From Numidum massiliense (GTDB lineage Bacteria > Bacillota > Bacilli > Thermoactinomycetales > Novibacillaceae): a stretch of 64,000 nucleotides of DNA. The notes below the pieces were generated by a model, which was given only the letters and a program-made list of their open reading frames with translations, was not told where the DNA came from and did no database searches. Both the position numbers and the translations under genes were made by a program. Positions 9,126 through 18,832 of the stretch are shown here, one piece after another; position 1 is the stretch's first letter; every line of letters starts with the position of its first letter. The stretch covers positions 3,217,758-3,281,757 of the forward strand of contig NZ_CTDZ01000009.1 in assembly GCF_001375555.1 (NCBI RefSeq), in the 5' to 3' direction.

Positions 9126-9155
9126 TTGTCAAAGGGTAGTTTACTTTGCTATAAT
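9126..9155 (+). promoter_or_regulatory. sigma-A promoter of the rpsF operon
   Basis: TTGTCA, an 18-base spacer and a perfect TATAAT lie about 90 bases before rpsF. This leaves a leader of about 80 bases. Confidence 0.75.
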
Positions 9156-9196
9156 TATGTAATGCGAGTAGGCGAAATACGTTTGCTTCGCTCCTT

Positions 9197-9223
9197 GTCC
9201 CAGCTGACAGTTGGGACCGTCAG
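9197..9223 (+). promoter_or_regulatory. structured rpsF leader, candidate S6:S18 autoregulatory element
   Basis: GTCCCA (9197-9202) can pair with TGGGAC (9212-9217), and CTGAC in its loop (9204-9208) with GTCAG (9219-9223), an H-type pseudoknot geometry. CCG (9217-9219) lies at the junction, and the Shine-Dalgarno GGAGGT follows at once. In Bacteria the S6:S18 complex is known to bind a CCG-containing structure in its own mRNA; assigning this fold to that role is inference. Confidence 0.5.
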
Positions 9224-9244
9224 TCCAGAAGGAGGTGCTAATGA

Positions 9245-9547
9245 ATGACTCATTACGAATTGATGGTGGTTTACGCTCCGAACTTAGAGGAAGAAGCCTT
9301 AGGTGCCGCGAAAGAAAAAGTGCAACAAGCGATTGCGAACAACGGCGGCACGGTCGGCGAAGTGAAAGAGATGGGTAAACGCCGCCTCGCTTACGAAATC
9401 AACGATTTTCGCGAAGGCGTGTACCAAGTCGTTAATTTCGAAGCGGAAAATCTTGAAATCGTAAATGAACTCGAACGCGTCATTAAAATCGACGATCGTA
9501 TGATTCGTCATTTAGTCATCAACTTGACGAAAGATAAGAAAGAATAA
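9245..9547 (+). CDS. rpsF: ribosomal protein bS6
   Basis: 100 residues, recognised by [19 protein letters not shown], the [19 protein letters not shown] core that contacts S18, and the tail [13 protein letters not shown] strong AAGGAGGTG lies 8-10 bases before ATG 9245. It is the first gene of the conserved rpsF-ssb-rpsR operon and binds 16S rRNA as a heterodimer with S18. Confidence 0.97.
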   Translation: MTHYELMVVYAPNLEEEALGAAKEKVQQAIANNGGTVGEVKEMGKRRLAYEINDFREGVYQVVNFEAENLEIVNELERVIKIDDRMIRHLVINLTKDKKE

Positions 9548-9564
9548 TATGGGAGGGTGCGTCC

Positions 9565-9996
9565 ATGATTAATCGGATCGTGTTGATTGGTCGTTTAACG
9601 AGGGATCCAGAGCTCAGGTATACGCCGAACGGTGTTGCAGTTACGACGTTTACGCTCGCTGTGGACAGGCCGTTCACGAATCAACAAGGCGAACGCGAAG
9701 CGGACTTTATTCGCATCGTCACGTGGCGACAGCTGGCGGAGCTGTGTGCCAACTATTTGAAAAAAGGTCGGCTCGCGGGAGTAGACGGTAGGTTGCAAGT
9801 GCGGTCGTTTGATAATAACGAAGGCCGACGCGTGACCATGTCCGAAGTTGTCGCAGACAATGTGCGCTTTCTCGACTCCGGTGGAGGACGCCAGCAAGAC
9901 AATGTTTCACGACCTTCCGGTAACAACAACATGGACGACCCTTTTGCCCAAGAGGGAAATACAATCGATATATCGGACGACGATTTACCGTTTTAA
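9565..9996 (+). CDS. ssb: single-stranded DNA-binding protein SSB
   Basis: 143 residues: OB-fold ([46 protein letters not shown]), then a short Gly/Gln/Asn-rich linker and the acidic interaction tip DDDLPF that recruits RecQ, PriA, RecO and others. The linker is short compared with B. subtilis SsbA (172 residues). GGGAGGG precedes the ATG. Cotranscribed with rpsF and rpsR. Confidence 0.97.
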   Translation: MINRIVLIGRLTRDPELRYTPNGVAVTTFTLAVDRPFTNQQGEREADFIRIVTWRQLAELCANYLKKGRLAGVDGRLQVRSFDNNEGRRVTMSEVVADNVRFLDSGGGRQQDNVSRPSGNNNMDDPFAQEGNTIDISDDDLPF

Positions 9997-10021
9997 GAGG
10001 TGCGCCACTGCTCGCGAAAGC

Positions 10022-10052
10022 TGTCCGCGCATGCGGCGCAGGCGCCGCGACA
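10022..10052 (+). other. GC-rich hairpin in the ssb-rpsR gap
   Basis: GCGGCGC/GCGCCGC (10033-10039 and 10042-10048) form a tight stem, with TGTC/GACA further out (10022-10025 and 10049-10052). The gap is 172 bases, long for this operon, and further copies of GACAGGT follow at 10049-10055 and 10090-10096. It may tune rpsR expression; no family was recognised. Confidence 0.4.
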
Positions 10053-10168
10053 GGTGAACGGCGTCGCAGGCGTGGCTGCAAAGTGCGACGACAGGTAAAA
10101 AGTCGCGGCTTAAGCGAGTGAACGAAGGCGTGCGAATACGTTAATTGTTGTGTGAGGGAGGGATACAA

Positions 10169-10396
10169 GTGGCTCGCAGACGCGGAAATAAACGCCGCAA
10201 GGTGTGTTATTTTACAGTTAACAAGATCGACTACATCGATTATAAAGACGTCGATTTGCTGAAGAAGTTCATGAGTGAACGCGGGAAGATTTTACCGCGC
10301 CGGGTGACCGGAACTTCGTCTAAGTATCAGCGGCAACTGACCCGCGCGATTAAACGTGCCCGTCAAGTTGCGTTGTTGCCCTATACAACTGAATAA
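10169..10396 (+). CDS. rpsR: ribosomal protein bS18
   Basis: 75 residues starting at GTG 10169 ([15 protein letters not shown]), with GGAGGG ahead. The core [21 protein letters not shown] and [21 protein letters not shown] is invariant in bS18. The single cysteine (KVCYF) marks it as the zinc-free form. Upstream in-frame TTG at 10145 would add eight residues not found in the family. Ends the operon before a clear terminator. Confidence 0.97.
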   Translation: MARRRGNKRRKVCYFTVNKIDYIDYKDVDLLKKFMSERGKILPRRVTGTSSKYQRQLTRAIKRARQVALLPYTTE

Positions 10397-10411
10397 ACGT
10401 AAAAACACCTC

Positions 10412-10435
10412 TAAGGGCATCGTTCGATGCCCTTA
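10412..10435 (+). terminator. intrinsic terminator after rpsR
   Basis: AAGGGCATCG and CGATGCCCTT pair perfectly around a 2-base centre, with an extra T/A pair outside. A U-rich but broken stretch follows. Confidence 0.7.
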
Positions 10436-10507
10436 TGTTGTATGACTTTATGATGAGTAAAGATGCGAGTAAAGAGGATGTCAAAACGGGATGGAGGAGC
10501 GAGAAAG

Positions 10508-10807
10508 ATGGAGCGCCAACAAATTGCAAAAAACCTCAAAGTACTAGAATGGTTAAAATGTGAAATACTTGATCACGTCGCAGCCGTATATCGCCATGTG
10601 ATGCACGGTAAACTGCACGGCGCGCTCGACGCGTTAGCCAGTTTAATCGTCGCTGTCATTATGATGGCACGGCGCCTCGGTTTTTCTTTCCGCGAATTAG
10701 AAAATGCAGTCACAAAAAAACTGCGTGAACACGTGCGACAAGGGCACCAAATGGAGGAATGGTACGGTGACCTTTCGGCACTGGAGGAATATATGAATAA
10801 GAGGTGA
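10508..10807 (+). CDS. MazG-like family protein
   Basis: 99 residues from ATG 10508, with GGAGGAG about 10 bases upstream. It fits the short MazG-like family found near rpsR in Bacillales: NLKVLEWLKCEILDHVAAVY, LASLIVAVIMMARRLGF, then EWYGDLSALEEY. It lacks the full EExxE metal-binding set of active MazG pyrophosphohydrolases, so activity is doubtful. The gene runs directly into yybS with only a few bases between stop and start. Confidence 0.75.
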   Translation: MERQQIAKNLKVLEWLKCEILDHVAAVYRHVMHGKLHGALDALASLIVAVIMMARRLGFSFRELENAVTKKLREHVRQGHQMEEWYGDLSALEEYMNKR

Positions 10808-10812
10808 CATTG

Positions 10813-11754
10813 TTGTCGGAGCAAACCACTGTGCGCGATGGTTTTGTAGCGTCAATCTTTTTTTGGTTATTGCTCACCGTTTCAATCGTTGGGCCGCCCT
10901 TTGCGCTCATTAGTTTTATCCTTTTGCCGACCCCGTTTATCGTGTTTACGGCGAAGCATTCCCGCCGAGCGGGCGCGGTGCTTGTGCTCATACACAGCGC
11001 GTTAAGTTTTTTTCTCGGTGTCATTTGGGTGGCGATTGCGTTCGTCATGGGGGCAGCCGGTTGGGCGATGGGGCAGTACCATCACGAGAGCCGCCAAAAC
11101 ATTAGACAACTCCTACTTACCGGGACCGCGACGTTACTTTTCGGCTTTATCGCGATTCTCGCTTTACTGAATGCCGTTTACAACATTTCGCTTCAAGGTG
11201 AATTGGAACAGCAATTTGAAGCGAACCTACCCCTGTATGAAGAAATGTGGGGAAACTTCGGCATGCAAATGGACGAAAAGCAGCTGTCGCAAGTGAAGGA
11301 GACGCTGCTGTCGCTGCTGCCGGCGATCTTCACGATGATGGCCGTGACAGTCGCTTTTGTTAACCACGGGGTTAGCCGAGCGATCTTGAACCGTCGCAAC
11401 ATATCGACAGCAAAGTTGCCCCCGTTTCACGAGTGGCAACTGCCACGTAGCTTAGTGTTGTGGTACGGTGTGAGTGTAGTCGCGCTATTACTCGCAGGTA
11501 CGAACAATTATTGGCAGACTGCGTCGTTAACAGCCGTCACACTGATCCAACTGTTGTTCGTCATTCAAGCGTTCTCACTTATTGCGTTTTTTGTCACGCG
11601 TTTCATTCGCATACAGACGGTTTGGAAGGTACTCATCACCGTCTTACTAATACCGTTTATTGCCTTCTTGCTTCCGATGCTGTTCATCCCGTTGTCGCTG
11701 TTCGGGATGATTGCAGTAGCCTTCGACTTGCGCAAGAAATTTCGGCGTCCGTAA
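10813..11754 (+). CDS. yybS: YybS, DUF2232 membrane protein
   Basis: 313 residues with about eight membrane segments, the arrangement of DUF2232. A cytoplasmic-looking loop (about residues 125-170, rich in E/Q) sits between the first and second halves. TTG 10813 is used because AGAGGTG ends 7 bases earlier; GTG 10804 and TTG 10810 are alternatives. yybS precedes gdpP in B. subtilis as here. The family resembles S-component-like transport proteins, but the function is unknown. Confidence 0.8.
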   Translation: MSEQTTVRDGFVASIFFWLLLTVSIVGPPFALISFILLPTPFIVFTAKHSRRAGAVLVLIHSALSFFLGVIWVAIAFVMGAAGWAMGQYHHESRQNIRQLLLTGTATLLFGFIAILALLNAVYNISLQGELEQQFEANLPLYEEMWGNFGMQMDEKQLSQVKETLLSLLPAIFTMMAVTVAFVNHGVSRAILNRRNISTAKLPPFHEWQLPRSLVLWYGVSVVALLLAGTNNYWQTASLTAVTLIQLLFVIQAFSLIAFFVTRFIRIQTVWKVLITVLLIPFIAFLLPMLFIPLSLFGMIAVAFDLRKKFRRP

Positions 11755-11800
11755 CTTGACAGATGCCGATGGAGTGCTAACGTTAAGGGGCTGTAGATTC

Positions 11801-13765
11801 ATGCCGAGATTTTTGTTAAAGCGGTGGCACGGTTACCATATCGTGTTGACGCTCGTTTTTTGCGTCATCTTAATCGCTCTATTATCGCTGACACACTGGG
11901 TGTACGGCCTTGTCGGACTCGGGTTGCTTTTCGGTCTCGCGTACTACTTGTTTGCGGCGGAAAGAGCATTTCAACGCGATTTTACCGACTACGTCTGTAC
12001 GCTCGGCGAGCGGGTGAAACGGGCTGGTAGCGACGCAGCCGAGCAATTGCCGATCGGGATCGTACTTTACGATGAAAATTTGCGCATCGATTGGCACAAC
12101 CCGTATGTCGAGAAGATCGTCGGCGAACAAGAACAATTAATTGGCCAAACGATTGCAGACTGCTTTCCGACGCTCCGCGACTGGCAGCCGACAGAAGAGA
12201 CGGTCGAGTTTCAGTTTGCCGACAAAGTGTATACAGCAGAGACGAAGCCGGGCGAACGGTTAATGTTTATATCGGATGTGACCGAGTTTAGACATTTAGA
12301 GAAAAAATATGACGCGGAACAAATCGTTTTCGGTATTATCCATCTCGACAACTTAGATGACGTGACACAAGAAATGGATGATCAAAATCGCATTTTGTTG
12401 CAAACGACGGTGACGAGTGCGATTACGGAATGGGCGAATGCCAACGATATTTTACTGCGGCGACACGGCGATAAATATTTAATGATTTTTCACAAACAGA
12501 CGCTGGCGCTGCTGGAGCAAGCTAAGTTTGATATATTAGATATAGTGCGGGAAAAAACGGCCGACAATAAAATACCCGTCACGTTAAGTATCGGCATCGG
12601 CAGTTATACCGGATCGCTATTTGAGCGCGTCCGTGTTGCACAAGGGAGTCTAGACGTTGCCCTCGCCCGCGGCGGCGACCAAGCAGCCGTGAAAAAAGGG
12701 GAGCGGATGACGTTTTACGGCGGTAAGTCGAACGCTGTCGAGAAGCGGACGCGCGTGCGTGCCCGCGTCATCGCCCACGCCTTGCGCAACCTCATCCGCG
12801 AGAGCGAGCGCGTGCTCATCGTCGGGCACGAGAATCCGGACATGGATGCAATAGGGGCGGCCGTCGGGGTATGGAAAGCGGCGAGTTTGCAAAATAAAGA
12901 GGCGTACATCGTCGTAGACGAAGACAACCCGTCGATTACGCACTTAATGTCCGCCATTTACGCGCACGATTATTTAGGCGACTACATCGTGAACGGAGAG
13001 GACGCACTCGCGCAGTGCAATCGGCGCACGCTCGTCGTCGTCGTCGATACCCATCGTCCGACGATGACGATTGAACCGCGACTGTTGCAAAAGTCGGCGC
13101 GTGTCGTTGTCATCGACCACCACCGACGCGGTGAGGAGTTTGTCGAAGACCCGGTGCTCGTCTACATGGAACCGTACGCGTCTTCGACGTGTGAGCTCGT
13201 CACCGAGTTACTACAGTATCAGACGGAGCGCGTGTCGATGGACAAATTGGAGGCGACGGCCTTGTTTGCCGGCATCGTCGTCGATACGAAGAGCTTCGCC
13301 TTCCGCACCGGCTCGCGCACGTTTGAAGCGGCCTCTTTTTTGCGGCGGCACGGTGCTGATTTAGCCCTCGTACAAACACTGTTGAAAGAAGATCTCGACA
13401 TGTTCGTGCAGCGGGCGGAAATCGTACGCCACACAGAAGTCGTGTACGACCGCGTCGCGGTTGCAGTCGGGGGCGATGACGCCACTTACGATCAGTTGCT
13501 CATCGCGCAGTCCGCGGACACACTACTCAATATGAACGGCATCGCCGCTTCGTTCGTCATCGCGAGACGGCCGGACGGGGTCGTCGCGATTAGTGCGCGT
13601 TCACTTGGCGACATTAATGTGCAGGTCATTATGGAAGAGCTGGGCGGCGGGGGGCATTTGACGAATGCTGCGACACAACTTCACGAGACGACGCCTTCTA
13701 AAGCGAAAAAGACATTACTACAAACGTTAAAAAAATTTGAGCTCGAGGAGGAGAACGGCGAATGA
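11801..13765 (+). CDS. gdpP: GdpP, c-di-AMP phosphodiesterase
   Basis: Degrades the second messenger c-di-AMP to pApA at the membrane. 654 residues, the usual length, in order: two N-terminal membrane helices (about 10-50), a PAS domain (about 80-150), a degenerate GGDEF domain (about 170-305) and a DHH/DHHA1 module (about 335-650). The catalytic signatures [13 protein letters not shown] (about 344) and [12 protein letters not shown] (about 438) are complete, as is [12 protein letters not shown] near the end. ATG 11801 follows AAGGGG; the open frame begins 45 bases earlier without a ribosome site. It overlaps rplI by 4 bases (ATGA). Confidence 0.95.
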   Translation: MPRFLLKRWHGYHIVLTLVFCVILIALLSLTHWVYGLVGLGLLFGLAYYLFAAERAFQRDFTDYVCTLGERVKRAGSDAAEQLPIGIVLYDENLRIDWHNPYVEKIVGEQEQLIGQTIADCFPTLRDWQPTEETVEFQFADKVYTAETKPGERLMFISDVTEFRHLEKKYDAEQIVFGIIHLDNLDDVTQEMDDQNRILLQTTVTSAITEWANANDILLRRHGDKYLMIFHKQTLALLEQAKFDILDIVREKTADNKIPVTLSIGIGSYTGSLFERVRVAQGSLDVALARGGDQAAVKKGERMTFYGGKSNAVEKRTRVRARVIAHALRNLIRESERVLIVGHENPDMDAIGAAVGVWKAASLQNKEAYIVVDEDNPSITHLMSAIYAHDYLGDYIVNGEDALAQCNRRTLVVVVDTHRPTMTIEPRLLQKSARVVVIDHHRRGEEFVEDPVLVYMEPYASSTCELVTELLQYQTERVSMDKLEATALFAGIVVDTKSFAFRTGSRTFEAASFLRRHGADLALVQTLLKEDLDMFVQRAEIVRHTEVVYDRVAVAVGGDDATYDQLLIAQSADTLLNMNGIAASFVIARRPDGVVAISARSLGDINVQVIMEELGGGGHLTNAATQLHETTPSKAKKTLLQTLKKFELEEENGE

Positions 13766-14205
13766 AAGTCATTTTACAAAAAGATGTGAAAGGCCAAGGA
13801 AAAGCAGGGGAAGTTAAAAACGTCTCTGACGGGTATGCGCGTAACTTTTTACTGCCGCGGGGCTTGGCGGTGGAGGCGACGGCCAGCAATTTGAACGCGC
13901 TCAAAGATTTAAAGCGGAAAGAGCAGCAAAAAGAGCAACAAGACGAGCAGGCGGCACGTGCTCTAAAAGTTAAATTAGAGCAGTTCGATTGCAAAATAGC
14001 GGCGAAGGCGGGAGAGAACGGTCGCTTATTTGGGGCGGTCACCTCGAAGCAAATTGCGGAGGCGCTCAAAAAGCAAAAAATGACCGTCGACCGCAAAAAG
14101 ATTGTCTTATCCGAACCGATTCGCACCCTCGGGGTGACACAAGTGGCGGTAAAACTGTACCCCGGCATTCAGGCGACGCTCAACGTACACGTCGTGGAAC
14201 AGTGA
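13762..14205 (+). CDS. rplI: ribosomal protein bL9
   Basis: 147 residues: N-terminal domain [20 protein letters not shown] with [16 protein letters not shown], a long charged helix (about 42-75), then the C-terminal domain [25 protein letters not shown] precedes the ATG. Its position between gdpP and dnaB is conserved in Bacillales. Confidence 0.97.
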   Translation: MKVILQKDVKGQGKAGEVKNVSDGYARNFLLPRGLAVEATASNLNALKDLKRKEQQKEQQDEQAARALKVKLEQFDCKIAAKAGENGRLFGAVTSKQIAEALKKQKMTVDRKKIVLSEPIRTLGVTQVAVKLYPGIQATLNVHVVEQ

Positions 14206-14242
14206 GCCAGTTGTTTACGTGTGAGGAAACGGTGAGTAGGCG

Positions 14243-15592
14243 ATGAGTGAGCTGTTTATGGAGCGGGTGCCGCCACAAAACATCGAGGCCGAACAAGCTG
14301 TATTAGGTGCCATTTTTTTAGAAAAAGAGGCCTTAATTACCGCTACCGAAATTCTCGTTCCTGAAGATTTCTATCGCCAAGCGCACCAGCGGTTGTTCCA
14401 AGTAATGGTTACTTTGTCCGAAAACAGCGAGCCTGTCGACTTAGTGACAGTGACGGCGAAGCTTTCCGACGAAAACTTGTTAGAAGAGGTCGGCGGCGTC
14501 ACGTATTTAACGGAGCTGGCAAACGCTGTGCCGACGGCGGCCAACGTCGAACATTACGCGCACATCATTGAAGAAAAGGCCGTTTTGCGCAAACTGATTC
14601 ACGTGGCGACGCACATTGCTAGCACGGGGTACGCGGCGAGTGAAGACGTGTCGGAAATTATTGCTGAGGCGGAGAAGCGCATTTTGTCGCTGTCGGAAAA
14701 GCGGACGAGCGACTCCTTCATCCCGATTAAAGACGTGCTGTTAGAGACGTTTGAACGGCTAGAGGCCATGCACGCAAACCAGGGACAGCTAAGCGGGATT
14801 CCTTCCGGATATCCTGACCTCGACCGCATGACGTCGGGGTTCCAAAAATCCGACCTCATTATCGTCGCCGCGCGTCCTAGTGTCGGTAAAACGGCGTTCG
14901 CCCTCAACGTCGCGCAAAACGTGGCGGCGCGTTCCGGGGAGACGGTAGCGATCTTCAGTCTAGAAATGGCTGCTTCACAGCTCGTGCAGCGGATGCTCTG
15001 TGCGGAAAGTAACATCGACTCACACAAGTTCCGTACCGGGGCGCTCGAAGATGACGATTGGGGCAAACTGACGATGGCGATCGGTACTCTCGCCAACGCG
15101 CCAATTTACATCGACGATTCCGCGGGGACGACGATGTACGACATTCGCGGCAAATGTCGCCGGCTGAAAGCAGAGCGCGGCGAAATCGGACTCGTCCTCA
15201 TCGATTACTTGCAGCTCATTAACAGCCGCCACAATCGCGACAGCCGCCAGCAGGAAATTTCCGAAATCTCGCGTTCGCTCAAAACGTTGGCGCGGGAGCT
15301 CGACTGTCCGATCATCGCCCTGTCACAGCTCAGCCGCAGCGTCGAGCAGCGGCAAGATAAGCGGCCGATGCTATCTGACTTGCGGGAGTCCGGTTCGATC
15401 GAACAAGACGCCGACATTGTCGCCTTTTTATACCGCGAAGATTATTACGACCCGGAGACGGACAAGCAAAACATTATCGAAATTATTGTCGGCAAGCAAC
15501 GGAACGGTCCGGTCGGCAAGGTAGAACTCGTCTTTTTAAAGAACTACAACAAATTTGTCAGCCTAGACAAGACCCATATGGTCGAAGCGTGA
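14243..15592 (+). CDS. dnaB: replicative DNA helicase DnaB (B. subtilis DnaC)
   Basis: 449 residues. The N-terminal domain starts RVPPQNIEAEQAVLGAIF. The RecA-like motor carries Walker A ARPSVGKTAFALN (about 208-220) and the DnaB signature IFSLEMAASQLVQRML, followed by LVLIDYLQLI, LSQLSRSVEQR and KQRNGPVGKV. It unwinds DNA at the fork. In B. subtilis purA follows directly; here an 8-kb sugar-PTS island is interposed, and a strong terminator closes the operon. Confidence 0.97.
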   Translation: MSELFMERVPPQNIEAEQAVLGAIFLEKEALITATEILVPEDFYRQAHQRLFQVMVTLSENSEPVDLVTVTAKLSDENLLEEVGGVTYLTELANAVPTAANVEHYAHIIEEKAVLRKLIHVATHIASTGYAASEDVSEIIAEAEKRILSLSEKRTSDSFIPIKDVLLETFERLEAMHANQGQLSGIPSGYPDLDRMTSGFQKSDLIIVAARPSVGKTAFALNVAQNVAARSGETVAIFSLEMAASQLVQRMLCAESNIDSHKFRTGALEDDDWGKLTMAIGTLANAPIYIDDSAGTTMYDIRGKCRRLKAERGEIGLVLIDYLQLINSRHNRDSRQQEISEISRSLKTLARELDCPIIALSQLSRSVEQRQDKRPMLSDLRESGSIEQDADIVAFLYREDYYDPETDKQNIIEIIVGKQRNGPVGKVELVFLKNYNKFVSLDKTHMVEA

Positions 15593-15623
15593 ACCCCCTT
15601 CCTCGCGTTTATAGGAAGGGGGT
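15593..15623 (+). terminator. intrinsic terminator after dnaB
   Basis: ACCCCCTTCCT pairs fully with AGGAAGGGGGT across a 9-base loop, followed by GTATTTATT. The stem begins one base after the dnaB stop. Confidence 0.85.
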
Positions 15624-15819
15624 GTATTTATTGTCGCGTCTACCGAACGCACCTTCCCCCCCACGATTTCTCCCGTTAGACTCTGCTTCGGCACTTTTCC
15701 CAATCGTTCCCTGTGGCATGCGTTTGTCAACGAACGAGGCGTGCGTTATATTGGGGTTAGGAGGAATAACTTAATATTTTTTAGTAAAAATTCAATAAAG
15801 TAACAGATGATAGTTTCTT

Positions 15820-15844
15820 ATGTCGTTCAACGACATCGTTTACA
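15820..15844. promoter_or_regulatory. 17-bp palindrome overlapping a cre-like (CcpA) site
   Basis: ATGTCGTT-C-AACGACAT is a perfect dyad (15820-15836). Overlapping it, read on the minus strand, TGTAAACGATGTCG (15831-15844) matches 13 of 14 positions of the cre consensus TGWAANCGNTNWCA. It ends 37 bases before the regulator gene start, a position suited to carbon catabolite repression. Confidence 0.55.
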
Positions 15845-15881
15845 CGAATTGTAGGTAATTGCAAAGAGGTGGCATACAAAG

Positions 15882-18659
15882 ATGTTAAAAGAGGATCTTC
15901 TTTCGTACCTCGATGAAGAGACACGTCGATTTGTATGGGAACAACAGCGAGAGACAATTACCGCGGCAGCGATGGCCAAGCAGTTTCGCGTGAAAAGGAA
16001 TACGGTTAGTCACTATCTCAACCAAATGGTCAATGAAGAACGTGTAATAAAAATTAATACGAGACCCGTCTATTTTTTAAGTCGCTCTGTTTTCGAGGAG
16101 AGGTTTTTTTCACCCACCAGCTGTGTGTTTGAAAGCTTTGACCAATTGCAGAAGAGTGCACCCCAGGCGACCGCCGCGTCGGACTTATTTGACCAGCTAA
16201 TCGGTGCTCAGAGGAGTTTGCGCAAAGCGATTGAACAAATTAAGACGTCCGTGTTTTATCCAGACGGCGGATTGCCGCTTATGTTGAATGGCCCGACGGG
16301 TGTCGGTAAAAGCTATCTCGCCCATCTCATTTACCGTTATAGCGTCGCACAGGGCGTGTTGCCTGCCGATGCCCCGATGATCAGTTTTAACTGTGCCCAA
16401 TACGCCAACAACCCCGAGTTGTTATCGAGTCAATTGTTTGGCTACGTCAAAGGGGCCTTTACTGGTGCCGAGACGACGAAACAGGGGATGCTCGACTTCG
16501 CCGACGGAGGTATTCTCTTCTTGGACGAGGTCCACCGACTGAATCCAGAAGGACAGGAAAAATTGTTCAGCTTTCTCGATCGCGGGGTCTTTCGCCGCAT
16601 GGGGGAAAGTGATGGTGGGCATAAAGCGCGGGTGCGCTTTATTTTTGCCACCACAGAAAATTTGGAGCAAAGCTTTTTGCCGACTTTTTTGCGTCGTATC
16701 CCGATTCGCGTGTGGGTACCAGCGCTAGATGAACGCGGGGAGCAAGAGAAGAAGCAGTTCATATACATGTTTCTAATCGACGAGGCGCGCAAATTGCAGT
16801 TGCCCTTGCGCCTCTCCAGCCGTACCGTCGACGCGTTAGTTAAACATACGTACGAAGGGAACTTAGGGGATTTAAAAAATACGATTACGTATATCGCCGC
16901 TTCTGCATATGTGAAGCAGAAGGATCGCCCCGAAGTGTCGCTGACATTGCGCGATTTACCGGAGAACGTGTTAGAAGATACGATGCGTTACACGGAAAAC
17001 AAATACAAGCCAAACGACGATATCGTCATTTCACCGCATGCGACGTTAGATCAACTATACGAATCGAGCGCGTCGCGCCTCAAGCTGATCAAAGAGACGT
17101 ATGAGCGCATCTTAGCATTTTGCGAGAAAGCGATTGCGAAAAAGTACGATTACGCGACGTTCGAACAAAATGTGTTTCAAGAAATACTCGTCCTCTTTGA
17201 TAAGCTCATTTTTCAATCGTCTTCAGAAAGTACGGGTGTCATGATGGAATTGACGACGGTGAGCGTGCAGGAAGCGATTCGCTACTTGGAAAGTGCGCAC
17301 AACGTCATGTTTAATGGCAACAGTGTGTATGCCGTGGCTCACTTTCTGTACCATAAGGGCGACGTGGCCTTTCAATGGAACGCGAAACAACAAGCGACGA
17401 TTGCTAAAATCGCTAAGTTTGTCGATGCGCATTGTAAAGTGGAACAGCGGTTGGCGAAGCAGCTCGTCCACCTGTTAGAGAACAAACTCGACGTAAAGTT
17501 GTACCGCATGGACAAAATCTTTTTGACCTTATATTTGAAAAGCATGCACATCGAACGCGCCAGCCAGCAAATGAAGGCAGTTATTATCGCGCACGGCTAC
17601 GCCACTGCGAGCAGCATTGCGAACGTGGCCAACCGCTTGCTGCGGCGCAACGTTTTTGAAGCGTTTGACATGCCGATCGACGTTTCTGTCGAAGAAATCG
17701 TTAAACAATTATCGCTTTTCATAGACGGGCACGACGTGTCGAAAGGATTAGTTATTTTAGTCGATATGGGCTCGTTAGAAGGTATTCATTCACAACTTAA
17801 GGACCAAGTGAACGGTCCGGTAGCGATCATCAACAACGTTTCGACACAGATGGCCTTTTTCCTCGGTGCCATGTTGGACAAAGAGATGTATTTAGAAGAA
17901 ATGATAGAAAAACTTAACACGTACAATAAGACGGAGTACAGCATCATTTACCCGGTAAAAGAAAAACAAAAGGTCATCGTCACCTCGTGTTTGACGGGAA
18001 TGGGTACGGCGGTACAAATTCAGAAGTTGCTGGAAGCGAGTATTCCCGAAGATCTCGGCATTGACATCATTGCCCACGATTATGACCGCTTGAAAATGCA
18101 CGGGGCGTCGGAAGCAATTTTCCAAATGTATCACGTTCTCGCCATCGTCGGTACAGCTGATCCGGGGCTGGAGCAAGTGAATTATATTTCGCTTGAAGAT
18201 TTGATCTCTGGCGAAGGGGAAGAGGCGTTGCGCAAGACGCTGCAACCTTATTTTAGCGAGAAGCGTATTCAAGAAATAAATAATAATATTATTCGCCACT
18301 GTTCACTCGAACGAGTCATAGAATCGGTGACGATCTTAGATACAGAAAAAATACTTGCACACGTGGAGGCGTTTCTGCAGCGCTTAGAATTATTACTGAA
18401 TAAACGGCTGACGAACGACAAAAAAATAGCTCTTTCCGTTCACGTCAGTTGTTTAGTCGAGCGCCTAATCCGGCAAGCGCCGATCGAAAACTACGCCAAC
18501 CTAGCGCAATTGGAACAGTGTCAAAAAGAAATGATAGAGAAGATCAAAGAAGCATTTAGTGTCATAGAAACGATGTATAATGTCAAAATAAACGACGCGG
18601 AAATCGGCTACATTTACGATTATTTGGCGCAAGAGTCAAGTGGCGACAACGATTTTTAA
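15882..18659 (+). CDS. LevR/GfrR-type sigma-54-dependent PTS-regulated activator
   Basis: 925 residues. Parts in order: winged helix-turn-helix (about 20-65); AAA+ domain with Walker A GPTGVGKS (about 138) and the sigma-54-contact loop GAFTGAE (about 191); PRD 1 (about 440-540); an EIIA-mannose-like domain with AVIIAHGYATASS (His about 566); an EIIB-like domain with VTSCLTGMGTA (Cys about 706); and PRD 2 (about 810-920). Such activators are switched by PTS phosphorylation of PRD histidines and open sigma-54 promoters. A textbook -24/-12 promoter lies 38 bases after its stop, before the PTS genes, so it very likely controls them. A cre-like site precedes it. Fold and role are firm; the inducing sugar is inferred. 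Confidence 0.93.
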   Translation: MLKEDLLSYLDEETRRFVWEQQRETITAAAMAKQFRVKRNTVSHYLNQMVNEERVIKINTRPVYFLSRSVFEERFFSPTSCVFESFDQLQKSAPQATAASDLFDQLIGAQRSLRKAIEQIKTSVFYPDGGLPLMLNGPTGVGKSYLAHLIYRYSVAQGVLPADAPMISFNCAQYANNPELLSSQLFGYVKGAFTGAETTKQGMLDFADGGILFLDEVHRLNPEGQEKLFSFLDRGVFRRMGESDGGHKARVRFIFATTENLEQSFLPTFLRRIPIRVWVPALDERGEQEKKQFIYMFLIDEARKLQLPLRLSSRTVDALVKHTYEGNLGDLKNTITYIAASAYVKQKDRPEVSLTLRDLPENVLEDTMRYTENKYKPNDDIVISPHATLDQLYESSASRLKLIKETYERILAFCEKAIAKKYDYATFEQNVFQEILVLFDKLIFQSSSESTGVMMELTTVSVQEAIRYLESAHNVMFNGNSVYAVAHFLYHKGDVAFQWNAKQQATIAKIAKFVDAHCKVEQRLAKQLVHLLENKLDVKLYRMDKIFLTLYLKSMHIERASQQMKAVIIAHGYATASSIANVANRLLRRNVFEAFDMPIDVSVEEIVKQLSLFIDGHDVSKGLVILVDMGSLEGIHSQLKDQVNGPVAIINNVSTQMAFFLGAMLDKEMYLEEMIEKLNTYNKTEYSIIYPVKEKQKVIVTSCLTGMGTAVQIQKLLEASIPEDLGIDIIAHDYDRLKMHGASEAIFQMYHVLAIVGTADPGLEQVNYISLEDLISGEGEEALRKTLQPYFSEKRIQEINNNIIRHCSLERVIESVTILDTEKILAHVEAFLQRLELLLNKRLTNDKKIALSVHVSCLVERLIRQAPIENYANLAQLEQCQKEMIEKIKEAFSVIETMYNVKINDAEIGYIYDYLAQESSGDNDF

Positions 18660-18696
18660 CGTTAAGCGATATGTGAACTAGGCGCGTGACACAATG

Positions 18697-18714
18697 TTGG
18701 CACGCGTCTTGCTT
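18697..18714 (+). promoter_or_regulatory. sigma-54 (SigL) -24/-12 promoter of the PTS operon
   Basis: TTGGCACGCGTCTTGCTT contains TGGCAC-N5-TTGC exactly, with the GG and GC dinucleotides 10 bases apart. The expected start of transcription is near 18723-18724. It lies directly behind the gene for a sigma-54 activator. Confidence 0.92.
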
Positions 18715-18763
18715 ATTTACTTGGGTAGATGGCTTAGCCATCGTTTCTGTAGTAAGTAAATAA
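18713..18763 (+). promoter_or_regulatory. nested inverted repeats at the 5' end of the PTS-operon transcript
   Basis: An outer perfect 10-bp repeat TTATTTACTT/AAGTAAATAA (18713-18722 and 18754-18763) encloses GATGGC-TTA-GCCATC (18728-18742). The left outer arm overlaps the -12 element, so in DNA it could be an operator; the inner hairpin would lie within the first 20 bases of the mRNA. No T run follows. Confidence 0.55.
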
Positions 18764-18832
18764 AGTGAAATGATGGCACATATTTCACCTTCGAATGAAT
18801 GGCGAAGACAATTTGCGTGCAGGAAGGAGTGT

